From Bacteroidota bacterium (GTDB taxonomy: Bacteria > Bacteroidota > Bacteroidia > UKL13-3), in contig JAUXUD010000001.1 of the NCBI GenBank assembly GCA_030680835.1, positions 49,111 through 113,110 of the forward strand: a stretch of DNA of 64,000 nucleotides, given 5' to 3'. How positions within the stretch are numbered: the first letter of the stretch is position 1; each line of letters starts with the position of its first letter. The position numbers and the translations under genes are program-made. A model generated the notes under the pieces. That model saw only the letters and a list, made by a program, of their open reading frames with translations, was not told the origin of the DNA and made no database searches. This document shows positions 34,289-43,064 of the stretch, in pieces.

Positions 34289-35200
34289 ATTACTAATATC
34301 AGCAACTCCATCAACGTAAAAGTTTCAAAATATCCCTTATTAGCCTGGCTGGCATTCGCAACGGTTTCAATTTTTTGGGGTACCACTTTTTTAGCTATCC
34401 ATATTGGTATTCAGAGCATTCCTCCTTTTATTATGGCTGGCTGCCGGCATACAATAGCCGGAATTCTTATCATTTCGTTTTTTATTTTAAGAGGTCACAA
34501 GTTACCCGATAGAAAGGCACTCAAAACATTTTCAATCAATGGTATGCTGATGCTGGCAGGTGGAAATGGAATTATCTCATGGGCCATGCTTTATGTTGAC
34601 AGTGGCCTGACAGCGCTACTTTGTGCACTTACCCCGGTTTGGATTGTTTTAATCAATAAATTACTGGGCAGCAAGGAACCCATTACCGTTTTGGCCGTTT
34701 TAGGCTTTGTTATTTGCCTCGTAGGACAGGTTCTTTTGTTTAAGGATAAGGTACAATTATTCGAAAGTCAGCATTATTTATTTGGTATTATCGCAATTAT
34801 TGTTTCAAATATTTTCTGGGCTTTGGGAACCATTTATTCTAAAAATCATGTAAGTAATACTCCTGCTTTATTTGCTGCAGGATTGCAGATGATACCCGGA
34901 GGCATGTTGTTATTTACAGCTGCCTATTTTAAAGGTGAATATTCCGCCATTCATCCACAGCCCGATGCACTTTGGTCCCTTGCATATTTAATCGTTTTTG
35001 GTTCCATATTGGCCTATGGGGCATATATGTATGTAATCAAACAATTGCCAGCCAGTATCGTTTCAACCTATGCTTATATTAATACATTTGTGGCCATTTT
35101 TTTAGGCTGGCTCTGGTTAAACGAAACCCTGGATGCAGCCACCATCATTGCTATGGTATTCACAATTACAGGGGTTTATCTCATTACAAAAAATTCGTAA
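34289..35200 (+). CDS. EamA/DMT-family transporter with no standard start codon
   Basis: Ten-helix drug/metabolite transporter of about 300 residues. The first ATG (34433) would remove the first helix, yet the frame is open upstream to a stop at 34217-34219. It encodes an ideal family N-terminus, KYPLLAWLAFATVSIFWGTT, beginning near 34319. No ATG, GTG or TTG lies in that stretch; ATT at 34289 or ATC at 34298/34310 are the candidates. A TACTTTCG element at 34270-34277 would place transcription just ahead. Either a rare start codon is used or the start has been lost by mutation or sequence error. Substrate unknown. Confidence 0.7.
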   Translation: MTNISNSINVKVSKYPLLAWLAFATVSIFWGTTFLAIHIGIQSIPPFIMAGCRHTIAGILIISFFILRGHKLPDRKALKTFSINGMLMLAGGNGIISWAMLYVDSGLTALLCALTPVWIVLINKLLGSKEPITVLAVLGFVICLVGQVLLFKDKVQLFESQHYLFGIIAIIVSNIFWALGTIYSKNHVSNTPALFAAGLQMIPGGMLLFTAAYFKGEYSAIHPQPDALWSLAYLIVFGSILAYGAYMYVIKQLPASIVSTYAYINTFVAIFLGWLWLNETLDAATIIAMVFTITGVYLITKNS

Positions 35201-35202
35201 CC

Positions 35203-35255
35203 AGGGGAAGAGGGGGCAGAGGGCATGGGGCAGAGAGCATGGGGCGTGGGGAAAG
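35203..35255 (+). repeat. G-rich array, 14-base period, after the EamA gene
   Basis: After the TAA at 35198-35200 come GGGCAGAGGGCATG, GGGCAGAGAGCATG and GGGCGTGGGG, a 14-base (2 x 7) period. A single related piece (GCATGGGGACAGAG) occurs at 35768-35781. Confidence 0.7.
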
Positions 35256-35275
35256 CTCTGTCGAAATGATGGTAC

Positions 35276-35295
35276 AGACGCGATTCATCGCGTCT
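35276..35295. repeat. Perfect palindrome AGACGCGAT-TC-ATCGCGTCT
   Basis: Nine-base perfect arms with a 2-base centre in the EamA/yraN spacer. I recall near-identical ACGCGAT hairpins as dispersed intergenic repeats in Bacteroidota and cyanobacteria. It could also act as a terminator-like structure between convergent genes. Confidence 0.75.
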
Positions 35296-35356
35296 CCTGG
35301 GTTAACACAAATTTTAACCCAATGACATCCTATAAAATCCTTTTCAATGTGGATAA

Positions 35357-35731
35357 CTATTTGTAATAAATGGGATAAAATGCATCTTCAAAGTGAGCGA
35401 TGTCTACTTTTCCATTGAAAATATTGATGGCAATAATATCAAACCGGATATTGGACACAATTTTTTTGCGTGCTAAATATCCACCCGCTGCGAGTGCCAT
35501 ATTTCTTTGTTTTGCTTTTCCAACCGCTTTTTCAGGTTCTATTATTGCATTGTAACGGGTTTTAACTTCAACAAACACAATCTCATCCCGGTGCCTGCAA
35601 ATAATGTCGAGTTCAACATTTCCTAAAGTAAAATTCCGGTCCAGAATCTGATATCCTTTCCGTGTTAAAAAGTCGGCAGAAAGGTCTTCACCCAATTTAC
35701 CTGTTTCCTTATTTTGGCTTTTTTCTGTCAT
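35357..35731 (-). CDS. YraN family (UPF0102) nuclease-fold protein
   Basis: Protein of 124 residues with the UPF0102 core: GKLGEDLSADFLTRKGYQIL, NVELDIICRHRDEIVFVEVKTR and FDIIAINI. The ELD...EVK pattern is a PD-(D/E)xK nuclease-like site, so a role in DNA processing (repair or uptake) is often proposed but not proven. It is transcribed with the HEAT-like gene upstream at a 65-bp distance. Confidence 0.92.
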   Translation of the reverse strand: MTEKSQNKETGKLGEDLSADFLTRKGYQILDRNFTLGNVELDIICRHRDEIVFVEVKTRYNAIIEPEKAVGKAKQRNMALAAGGYLARKKIVSNIRFDIIAINIFNGKVDIAHFEDAFYPIYYK

Positions 35732-35766
35732 AACAATCGTAAGTTACAAAAAGCAAACGAATAAAA

Positions 35767-35796
35767 AGCATGGGGACAGAGTACAAGGGGCCGGTT
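35767..35796. repeat. Short fragment of the G-rich repeat beside the HEAT-like gene stop
   Basis: GCATGGGGACAGAGTACAAGG resembles the unit at 35203-35255 but occurs once. It lies just past the HEAT-like gene stop codon, in the orientation opposite to the other stop-linked arrays. Confidence 0.5.
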
Positions 35797-36312
35797 TTAT
35801 AATTTATATAATGCAGCCAAAGTTTGCTTACAGCGGTGTTTTATGCCCGATGAACCATATGGAATCATATCTTCAATAATCAGTATGAGTTCGTTTTTCA
35901 AATCAGGTTCTTTTACACAAATATTGTAAAGTGTTCTCATGGCAAATGCCTGCACAGCAATGGTCTCTTTTTTATCCAGCAAATACCCAAAACATTTATC
36001 GGCCACTATGCCCATTAACGGTTCCGGAATATCATAATCCTGTAATATTCGTAATACATTGCGTTTTACTGCCACATGCAAAGGCTTGTCGAGTAAGCTA
36101 ATAATAAATTCAAGTTCGGGTTGAACCAATTGAGGTTGTAGTTCAGCAACATAGCCAAGCGGCCAGGCAGCCCTTTGTGTGAGTTGTACATTTCCAATGG
36201 CAAAAACTGCAAGCAATTCTTTGAGTCTTTTTTTATCGTTGCCAATATATTCAACTATAGCCAGGGTATTTATTTTTGAATGCTCTTTCATCAGAGCCTC
36301 TTTAATGTTCAT
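35797..36312 (-). CDS. HEAT-repeat-like hypothetical protein
   Basis: All-helical protein of 171 residues from ATG 36312 (the TTG two codons earlier is less likely). It has no signal or membrane segment. Helical pairs such as LVQPELEFIISLLDKPLHVAVKRNVLRIL and ETIAVQAFAMRTLYNIC look like HEAT or armadillo repeats, so a binding or scaffold function is plausible. No partner can be named. It is divergent from the TonB-dependent receptor downstream. Confidence 0.68.
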   Translation of the reverse strand: MNIKEALMKEHSKINTLAIVEYIGNDKKRLKELLAVFAIGNVQLTQRAAWPLGYVAELQPQLVQPELEFIISLLDKPLHVAVKRNVLRILQDYDIPEPLMGIVADKCFGYLLDKKETIAVQAFAMRTLYNICVKEPDLKNELILIIEDMIPYGSSGIKHRCKQTLAALYKL

Positions 36313-36435
36313 GCACAAAAATAAGTGTTATCAATAATAAATTTAGCTAACCTTGCAGCGGGTTCTTTATTTTAAATGTCTATCTTTCTTTGTTCCTTTG
36401 CATTTCTAAATTTTGTACAAGCACACATAGCCTTC

Positions 36436-38859
36436 ATGATATATATGCCAAAATCTCCTGAGTTCATTAAAGAATATCGATTACTGTTTTATACAATATT
36501 TGTATTGTTCTATTTGATATTTTCTTCCAATACATCCTGGGCGCAAAATAGCTTTACCCTTAGTGGATATATAAAGGATTCAACAACCGGAGAAACATTA
36601 ATAGGGGCCACCATAAGGGTTAAAGATGCTGCCAATGGAGCGGCTACCAATGTATATGGCTTTTTTTCACTTACCTTACCTCAGGGAAATTACGAACTCA
36701 TCTGTTCGTATCTGGGATATCAATCCAAAACCATCAAACTGGTTTTAACAAAGAATACAAGCATCAATTTAGGCCTGGCGCCTCAGGGAATTAAGTCGAA
36801 AGAAGTGGTGATTACCGGTGAGCGGGAAGATAAAAATGTGCGCAGTACCGAAATGGGCAGGATTGAACTCAGTGGTGAAAAAATAAAATCCTTACCGGTA
36901 ATTTTTGGGGAACCGGATGTATTAAAGGCAATTACTTTATTGCCCGGAATTAAAAGCGGGGGAGAGGCAAGTACCGGTTTTTATGTGCGGGGAGGCGGAC
37001 CCGACCAAAACCTGATATTGATGGATGAGGCTGTAGTTTACAATCCATCACATCTCTTCGGTTTTCTTTCGGTTTTTAACTCCGACGCAGTAAAAAATAT
37101 TGATATCATCAAGGGAGGAATGCCTGCAAATTATGGGGGTCGCTTATCATCCATACTTAATGTAAATATGCGCGAAGGCAATAATCAAAACTTTAATTAT
37201 GGAGGAGGTATCGGATTAATTTCTTCGCGCTTAACTGCCGAAGGCCCGTTACAGAAAGGGAAAAGCAGCTTCCTGATTTCGGGACGCAGAACGTATATTG
37301 ATGTACTGGCCAAACCTTTTTTACCGGACAGAATTAAAGGAAACAGCTATTATTTTTATGATCTGAACCTCAAGGCTAATTTTATTTTAGGCGATAAAGA
37401 CAGGTTGTTTGTGTCGGGCTATTTTGGAAGAGATATTTTAGATTTTCAAAGTCCGATTAACAAAGGAGTCAACTTTAATTTTGGTTGGGGAAACAGCACG
37501 GCCACTTTGCGTTGGAACCATCTTTTTAATTCCAGGTTGTTTTGTAACACCAGTGTAATATTTAACCGTTACGATTTGTTCAACGATTTTACTTTCGGGA
37601 GCGGAGGATTCAGTGTAAGAAGCAGCTTGGAGGATTGGAATTTAAAAAGTGACTTTAGCTGGTTTGTTAGCGAAAATCATGTGGTTAAATTTGGTTTGAA
37701 TTATACCTTTCATACATTTCAGCCTGGTATCTTATCAGGCAGTGTGGGTTCAACCAATATTGCCCAAACCATTACCAAACAATATGCGCATGAGTTTGCT
37801 GTTTATTTAATGGATGAGTGGAAAATTAACCGGCGCTGGGCGGTAAATTATGGCTTGCGCGCGGTTGCCTTTAATCTGGTTGGACCGTACACGCAATTAA
37901 TTTATGATAATGATACCCAAACACCCACAGGGAACAGCAAGTCATGGTCAACCGGAGAATCCATCGCTTTTTATCCACGCCTTGAACCCAGATTCAGTGC
38001 AAATTATTTAATCAATGCTGAGTCTTCCATTAAGGCATCTTATACTCAAACCTATCAGTTTTTGCATTTGGCAACTTCCAGCGGGGCCCAGTTCCCGATT
38101 GATTTATGGGTTCCCAGTTCACGCTTAATCAAGCCCCAGCTGGCTTTTCAGTATGCCCTCGGATATTTTAGAAACTTCAAACAAAATAGCTATGAATCTT
38201 CAGCAGAAATTTATTATAAACCCATGTTAAATCAAATTGAATTTAAGCCGGGAGCAAATTTATTTTTCAATCAAAACCTTGAAAATGAAATGGTGTTTGG
38301 AAACGGCTTAAGTTATGGTCTTGAATTGTTTATCAAAAAAAAATCAGGAAGGTTGAATGGATGGTTTGGCTATACCTGGAGCAAAACCACGCGTCAGTTT
38401 GATGAATTAAATGATGGCAAAGTATATTTTTACAGATACGACAGAACCCATGATATGTCGTTATTATTGTCATATACAATCAATAAAAAATGGTCTGCCA
38501 ATTTTGTATTTGTATATGGAACCGGTAATGCAACCACACTGCCCGATTCGCGCTATGCATACCGTTTTGGATATGATGCCAAAGAACAGGAACCCAAACT
38601 CACTTTTATCGACAAATACAGCGCAGTTAATTCATTCAGGTTACCTGCATACCATCGTGCAGACATATCTTTTTCATACCTGCACAAAAAAACCGAAAAG
38701 TGGGAGAGTAGCTGGAACTTTTCGATATATAATATATACAACCGGGCAAATCCTTATTTTATTTATTTTTTCGCCGACACCGAAACCATGACCGTTAAAG
38801 CATTTATGGTTTATCTTTTTCCAATTGTACCCTCAGTTATGTGGAACTTTAAATTCTAA
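36436..38859 (+). CDS. TonB-dependent outer-membrane receptor with carboxypeptidase-like domain
   Basis: Protein of about 807 residues. The signal peptide is in the region around LLFYTIFVLFYLIFSS (ending in WAQ). A CarboxypepD_reg-like domain (about 40-115, LSGYIKDSTTGETLIGATI) is followed by a plug (about 125-240, YVRGGGPDQNLILMDEAVVYNP) and a 22-strand barrel ending in VMWNFKF. It imports an unknown substrate using TonB energy. It is paired with the downstream DUF4249 lipoprotein, a frequent Bacteroidota pair distinct from SusC/SusD. ATG at 36436 or 36445 is the start; the upstream 20 codons look spurious. An array separates the two partners. Confidence 0.9.
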   Translation: MIYMPKSPEFIKEYRLLFYTIFVLFYLIFSSNTSWAQNSFTLSGYIKDSTTGETLIGATIRVKDAANGAATNVYGFFSLTLPQGNYELICSYLGYQSKTIKLVLTKNTSINLGLAPQGIKSKEVVITGEREDKNVRSTEMGRIELSGEKIKSLPVIFGEPDVLKAITLLPGIKSGGEASTGFYVRGGGPDQNLILMDEAVVYNPSHLFGFLSVFNSDAVKNIDIIKGGMPANYGGRLSSILNVNMREGNNQNFNYGGGIGLISSRLTAEGPLQKGKSSFLISGRRTYIDVLAKPFLPDRIKGNSYYFYDLNLKANFILGDKDRLFVSGYFGRDILDFQSPINKGVNFNFGWGNSTATLRWNHLFNSRLFCNTSVIFNRYDLFNDFTFGSGGFSVRSSLEDWNLKSDFSWFVSENHVVKFGLNYTFHTFQPGILSGSVGSTNIAQTITKQYAHEFAVYLMDEWKINRRWAVNYGLRAVAFNLVGPYTQLIYDNDTQTPTGNSKSWSTGESIAFYPRLEPRFSANYLINAESSIKASYTQTYQFLHLATSSGAQFPIDLWVPSSRLIKPQLAFQYALGYFRNFKQNSYESSAEIYYKPMLNQIEFKPGANLFFNQNLENEMVFGNGLSYGLELFIKKKSGRLNGWFGYTWSKTTRQFDELNDGKVYFYRYDRTHDMSLLLSYTINKKWSANFVFVYGTGNATTLPDSRYAYRFGYDAKEQEPKLTFIDKYSAVNSFRLPAYHRADISFSYLHKKTEKWESSWNFSIYNIYNRANPYFIYFFADTETMTVKAFMVYLFPIVPSVMWNFKF

Positions 38860-38898
38860 AAACTAAATAAATTTAAAATAAAAAATATAAAATAAAAA

Positions 38899-38983
38899 TA
38901 CATCGTACATCGTAAATCGTACATCGTACATCGTACATCGTACATCGTACATCGTACATCGTACATCGTAAATCGTAAATAAT
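38899..38983 (+). repeat. Heptamer array between the TonB receptor and DUF4249 genes
   Basis: About eleven copies of TACATCG/TAAATCG. The array ends ATCGTAAATCGTAAATAA, which is identical to the end of the array at 21129, and is followed two bases later by the DUF4249 ATG. Confidence 0.9.
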
Positions 38984-38984
38984 T

Positions 38985-39833
38985 ATGACAAATTACAAAT
39001 ATAAAGCAATACCCGGCTTAGCACTGCTATTCCTGTTTTCATGCGAAAAAGAAATTAATATTAATGTACCTCCTTCAAAAGAAGAAATTGTAGTTGAGGC
39101 TTCAATCAATCAAATGTTTGCAAGTCTTAATTATGTGATTATTTCAAAAACAGTAGATTACTTTAAACCCGATTTAAGCATGAATGGTTTTGGGGGCGCA
39201 AAGGTATATATCACAGAAGGAGTCATAAACGGAAGCGATACTGTATTTGATAGCGCAAACCGTCAACAATTTATTGATCTATTGGATTCGATTTTACCCG
39301 GTATTTATGTGAATCCGTTTTTTATGGGAAAAGCGGCAAAACCCTATTTGCTCGAAATTGAATTAAAAGATGGAAGAAAAGTAAATGGAAAAACCTTTAT
39401 ACCAACACCTGCTGTTTTCGACAGTTTGCATTTTTGGTTCGAACAAAGTGGTAAAGATACCAATGCTTTTTTTTACCTGCAGTGGATGGATGGTCCGGAG
39501 CAAAATAATTACCGGATGGCTATCTGGAATAATATAGATTCAAACCTTACCGGCTGGGGCATTGCCGACCGGTTTTATACCTTCGATGATCAATTGCTAA
39601 ATAACCAAAAACGCCCTTTTCAATCGTTTAATCCGTATAAGTATGGCGATACTTTGAATATTTATCTTTCACAAATTGGCCGCAAAGAATTTATTTTCTG
39701 GGATTCATTTCGAAATGCAGCAAATAACGGGGGGCCATTTGCAACTCCTGTTGCGGTAAAATCGAATATTAACGGAGCCATTGGTTCGTTTACGGGGTAC
39801 GGAATTGCGTTTAAACAATTGATATTGCGTTAG
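38985..39833 (+). CDS. DUF4249 domain-containing lipoprotein
   Basis: Protein of 282 residues with lipoprotein signal MTNYKYKAIPGLALLFLFSC (Cys20), then EKEININVPPSKEEIVVEASIN, the standard DUF4249 start. The middle has Ig-like strands (YLLEIELKDGRKVNGKTFIPTPAVFDS). DUF4249 lipoproteins travel with TonB receptors of the carboxypeptidase-domain type, as here, and are thought to be surface partners in uptake. Function is otherwise unknown. Confidence 0.85.
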   Translation: MTNYKYKAIPGLALLFLFSCEKEININVPPSKEEIVVEASINQMFASLNYVIISKTVDYFKPDLSMNGFGGAKVYITEGVINGSDTVFDSANRQQFIDLLDSILPGIYVNPFFMGKAAKPYLLEIELKDGRKVNGKTFIPTPAVFDSLHFWFEQSGKDTNAFFYLQWMDGPEQNNYRMAIWNNIDSNLTGWGIADRFYTFDDQLLNNQKRPFQSFNPYKYGDTLNIYLSQIGRKEFIFWDSFRNAANNGGPFATPVAVKSNINGAIGSFTGYGIAFKQLILR

Positions 39834-39886
39834 GGGCAGGAGTGTAAGAGAGTAGGAAAATGGGAGGGTAGGAAGGTATGAGGGTA
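39834..39886 (+). repeat. Octamer-like array filling the space between convergent stops
   Basis: Units GAGTGTAA, GAGAGTAG, GAAAATGG, GAGGGTAG, GAAGGTAT and GAGGGTAG, period 8. It begins a few bases after the TAG at 39831-39833 and ends at the methyltransferase stop at 39888, so it occupies the whole interval. Confidence 0.75.
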
Positions 39887-39887
39887 G

Positions 39888-40694
39888 TTAAATTACCCGT
39901 AGTTTAAAATCCTGTTTTACCTGTTCGGTTCTGAAATATACCAGACCTATAAAAAATAAATCAACGGTAACCGTAACTTTCGGATGTTTTTTTATTTCTT
40001 CCCACGCCTGGGTCATTCCTTTACTCCAGTATATATCGTCAAAAATAAATAAGCTGTCCTTATGTGCTTTTAACAGGCACTGATTAAAATAGTCCAGGGT
40101 TGCTTCGCAGGTATGATTTCCATCCACAAACAACAAATCCAGATCATTTATTTCTTCAAGCAGTTTGGGTAAAACGGTGTTAAAGTTTCCCAAATGACTA
40201 TGGATTGCCGAACCCAGGTTAAGTTGTTTAAATACTTCGCCTGCAATGCCATGCACATCGCTGCAGCCCTCTACTGTGTGCAGTTTGGCGTTTAAATGGG
40301 TTTGGGCGCCTGTAGCCAGATAACTGGTGGTGATTCCCAATGATGTGCCCAGTTCAATAATATTCTGGTATGGATAATGATGTGTTATATAATAAAGAAT
40401 TTCGGCTATTCGTGCAGGTTTTAAATGGTTACGGGCGAGTGTTGAAACCTTTACCCTTTTGCTGAAACCTGTTTGTTTTGAATTTGCTCCGTAATCGGTA
40501 TAATTTAATGTTTGTTTATTCTTGATAAGCCGGGTGCGTACATTTTCAATATCTCTGAAAATAGCAGGCGCATGCTTTTGCTTTTTTATGCAATATTCAT
40601 ACAGTTCAAAAACAAAGGGAGAGTGAAGCACATCAACAAAAGTAGATATGGCATAATGCCGGATAAAATTTTTTAAATAATGTATGTTTAACAA
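39888..40694 (-). CDS. Class I SAM-dependent methyltransferase
   Basis: Protein of 268 residues. The AdoMet-binding signature is NIIELGTSLGITTSYLA, with an acidic strand DLDLLFVDGNHTCEATLDYF and FIFDDIYWSKGM, a pattern of the O-methyltransferase type (family 24-like). The substrate is unknown. TTG at 40694 (start LNIHYLKNFIRHY) is preferred; TTG at 40727 lies inside the terminator hairpin of the upstream DUF349 gene. No ATG is available in this region. Confidence 0.78.
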   Translation of the reverse strand: MLNIHYLKNFIRHYAISTFVDVLHSPFVFELYEYCIKKQKHAPAIFRDIENVRTRLIKNKQTLNYTDYGANSKQTGFSKRVKVSTLARNHLKPARIAEILYYITHHYPYQNIIELGTSLGITTSYLATGAQTHLNAKLHTVEGCSDVHGIAGEVFKQLNLGSAIHSHLGNFNTVLPKLLEEINDLDLLFVDGNHTCEATLDYFNQCLLKAHKDSLFIFDDIYWSKGMTQAWEEIKKHPKVTVTVDLFFIGLVYFRTEQVKQDFKLRVI

Positions 40695-40708
40695 AGTATG
40701 CTTAATGC

Positions 40709-40748
40709 AAAAAAAATATCGGTTCAAACATTATTGTCTGAACCGATA
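40709..40748 (-). terminator. Intrinsic terminator of the DUF349 gene
   Basis: Read on the minus strand, TATCGGTTCA (40739-40748) pairs with TGAACCGATA (40717-40726), followed by eight T (40709-40716). It separates the DUF349 gene from the methyltransferase. Confidence 0.85.
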
Positions 40749-40765
40749 AAATAAGGTTCTTAATT

Positions 40766-42973
40766 CTAATTATTAACAGGCTCAGTAGGTTTATTCCTGA
40801 GTGCCTTTAATGCTTTTAACTTGTCTTCTAAACTCTTTATCAATTTTTGAGCCAGGTCTATTTTAGTATGTATTTGTTCAGCCAGAGGATTTTTGCTGTT
40901 ACCCATTTTAAAGAAGCCTAAATTGTTATCCCAGGTTTCAATATCTTTCTTTAATCCTTTGATACGCTCCTGTAATATTTTCTCTTCCCTTTGTAATTTC
41001 GCTGCACCGTTTGGCGATGTAGCCAGATACTCAAAATTTTGTTTGTCACGGTCGTCACGCATTTCTTTATTTAACTGTTTGTGTTTGCTGTACAATTTAT
41101 CCAGCAGATCATTGTATTTGCGTATAACAGCATCTTTTTGTGCAGCAGGTACATAACCCAGAGCATTCCATTCGGTTTGTATTTGTTTTAAGTCGGCAAA
41201 TACACTCTGGTTGCTTTCAATAGTTAACATCGATTCCAGTTTTGCAATCAAAGCATTTTTTGCTTCCAGGTTTTGCAGTTGTTCCTGTTGCTGACTGGCA
41301 TAACGTTCCGATTTTTGAGTAAAAAATGAATCACATGCAGTTCTGAAACGTTTCCATACGGCATCATTTACCTTATCCGGAGCCTGGCCGATTTTTTTCC
41401 ATTCTTCCTGCATTTTTTTCAACTCATCGGTTTGTTTATTCCAGTCGATTGGGTTGGCAGAAATGGTTTCAGCCCTTATACACAATGCTTCTTTTGCTTT
41501 TAAATTGGCATTGCGTTCGGCATGAAGTGTTTTGAAGTAATTATTTTTATTGGTATAAAAAGTATTGCGTGCATCCCTGAATTCTGTCCAAATAGCATCG
41601 CGCATGGCCATAGGCACATGACCAATTTTTTTCCATGCTTCCATTAACTCATTGGCTGCATTGCTTTTGTCCATCCACTCTTTAATCCGTGTAGTTTGCG
41701 TTTGGGCAATCTCTTTTGCTTTGGCCAGCAATTCCTGTTTTAATAACAGATTTTGCTGACGAACAACTTCCATCTCTTCGGTTTTTTGTTTTATAAATCC
41801 AAAAACTTTATCCCCCTCGGCTTTAAATCGATTCCATAAATCGTCGGAGGCTTCTTTGGGTACCGGACCAATATAACGCCATTCTTCCTGAATTCTCTTG
41901 ATTGAAATCAGTGCCTTTTTGATATTGGTTTCACCTACCAGTTCACTCAGGCGACTAATCAGTTCAATTTTTTGATCCAGATTTTTACTGCGATCCAGTT
42001 CCTTTAATTCATTATTGATGGAAAGGCGGTCGTAAAAAATTTCATTCAACACCCGGTAACTTTCCCAAAGATTTTCCAATTGTTCCTTGGGAACGTTTTT
42101 AATCTTTTTCCATTCACTTTGCAAATCCTTCAGGCGTCTTAAACTATTTTCAGTTTCTTCCGAATCGTTTAGCTTTTTTATTTCCTCAAGAATGGCTTCT
42201 TTCTTTTTTAGGTTTTCCAGTTTTTCAGCTTCCTGACGTTTACGGGTTTCCTCTTTGCGGTGTTTTAATTCAGTAAAGGCCTGGTTAAACTGTTCTTTAA
42301 TGCCATCTCCTTTAAATTCAAACCCGTCTTTATCACCGCCTTCTTCAAGATATTTGCTCAGGGCAAGGTTTTTTTCTTCACTGATATGGTGTTCAAAAAA
42401 GGGCTTTATGGCTTTAAATATTTGCAAGGCCTCGGCAACATCTTTTTCCACCGATGCTTTCAAAGCTATTTTCAAAAGTTCTTCTTTGTTCAGGTTTGCA
42501 AAATCAGGCAAGTCTTCAACTACATCCAGTTCACTTTCATCTTCCAGCAAATCTGCGTGGTGTTCAGTATCCTCTTGGTGAAGGGCCTCGTTTATTGGCG
42601 TGGCTTTAGTTTCAACGGGTACTTCTTCAATTTTTGCAATAGGTATTGTAATTTCAGGTTCTTCAGTATTTTCTGATACGAGTTCAACCATACCCACCTG
42701 TTCCTGTTCTGAAATTATTTCCAAAGCCTGCTCCAGCTCTGGTTCCGGTTCAGGCATATCTGCTGTTACAGGCGTTTCAGCCACACTTTCTACTTCTTCA
42801 ACAGTAGATTCAACAGCGTCAACCAAAGGTATTTTGCTTTCCTTTTCAGGGAGTATATCTGTTTCCTCATCTGAGGATGTTTCGGCTAGCCGAACATCCG
42901 GTACCTCAATAGTTTGAGCCAATGGCTGATCTACTTTTTCCTGTTCTTCGTTTTCCAACTCTGGGTTCATCAT
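40766..42973 (-). CDS. DUF349 repeat protein
   Basis: Protein of 735 residues. The first ~170 residues are acidic and low-complexity (Glu/Asp/Val/Pro-rich). From about 240 onward there are at least five DUF349 repeats, each with a W-K-I-G or equivalent core, such as LMEAWKKIGHVPMAMRDAIWTEF, KKMQEEWKKIGQAPDKVNDAVW and IQTEWNALGYVPAAQKDAVI. The C-terminus is a coiled coil. DUF349 proteins are widely conserved in Bacteroidota with unknown molecular function; the helical repeats suggest a scaffold. It is followed by a strong terminator and has no visible operon partner. Confidence 0.9.
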   Translation of the reverse strand: MMNPELENEEQEKVDQPLAQTIEVPDVRLAETSSDEETDILPEKESKIPLVDAVESTVEEVESVAETPVTADMPEPEPELEQALEIISEQEQVGMVELVSENTEEPEITIPIAKIEEVPVETKATPINEALHQEDTEHHADLLEDESELDVVEDLPDFANLNKEELLKIALKASVEKDVAEALQIFKAIKPFFEHHISEEKNLALSKYLEEGGDKDGFEFKGDGIKEQFNQAFTELKHRKEETRKRQEAEKLENLKKKEAILEEIKKLNDSEETENSLRRLKDLQSEWKKIKNVPKEQLENLWESYRVLNEIFYDRLSINNELKELDRSKNLDQKIELISRLSELVGETNIKKALISIKRIQEEWRYIGPVPKEASDDLWNRFKAEGDKVFGFIKQKTEEMEVVRQQNLLLKQELLAKAKEIAQTQTTRIKEWMDKSNAANELMEAWKKIGHVPMAMRDAIWTEFRDARNTFYTNKNNYFKTLHAERNANLKAKEALCIRAETISANPIDWNKQTDELKKMQEEWKKIGQAPDKVNDAVWKRFRTACDSFFTQKSERYASQQQEQLQNLEAKNALIAKLESMLTIESNQSVFADLKQIQTEWNALGYVPAAQKDAVIRKYNDLLDKLYSKHKQLNKEMRDDRDKQNFEYLATSPNGAAKLQREEKILQERIKGLKKDIETWDNNLGFFKMGNSKNPLAEQIHTKIDLAQKLIKSLEDKLKALKALRNKPTEPVNN

Positions 42974-43028
42974 ACAAAATAAACTAACATTTCTTTAAAA
43001 TGGACGTCAAAAATAAACATTAAACCGA

Positions 43029-43036
43029 TATTTTTG
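43029..43036 (+). promoter_or_regulatory. Candidate -7 promoter element of the HMG-CoA lyase gene
   Basis: TATTTTTG fits TAnnTTTG and lies 28 bp upstream of the ATG at 43065. Confidence 0.4.
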
Positions 43037-43064
43037 TAGTTGGAATCATTCAAAATTACTGTTT

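Noticed and set aside
34433..35200. EamA gene starting at the first ATG
   Set aside because: This would remove the first membrane helix, whose family-typical sequence is present upstream in frame.
40695..40727. Methyltransferase start at TTG 40727
   Set aside because: This codon lies within the terminator hairpin of the upstream gene; 40694 gives a better start.
42255..42676. Plus-strand ORFs opposite the DUF349 gene, Ser/Phe-rich
   Set aside because: Low-complexity mirror of the acidic N-terminal region of the real gene.
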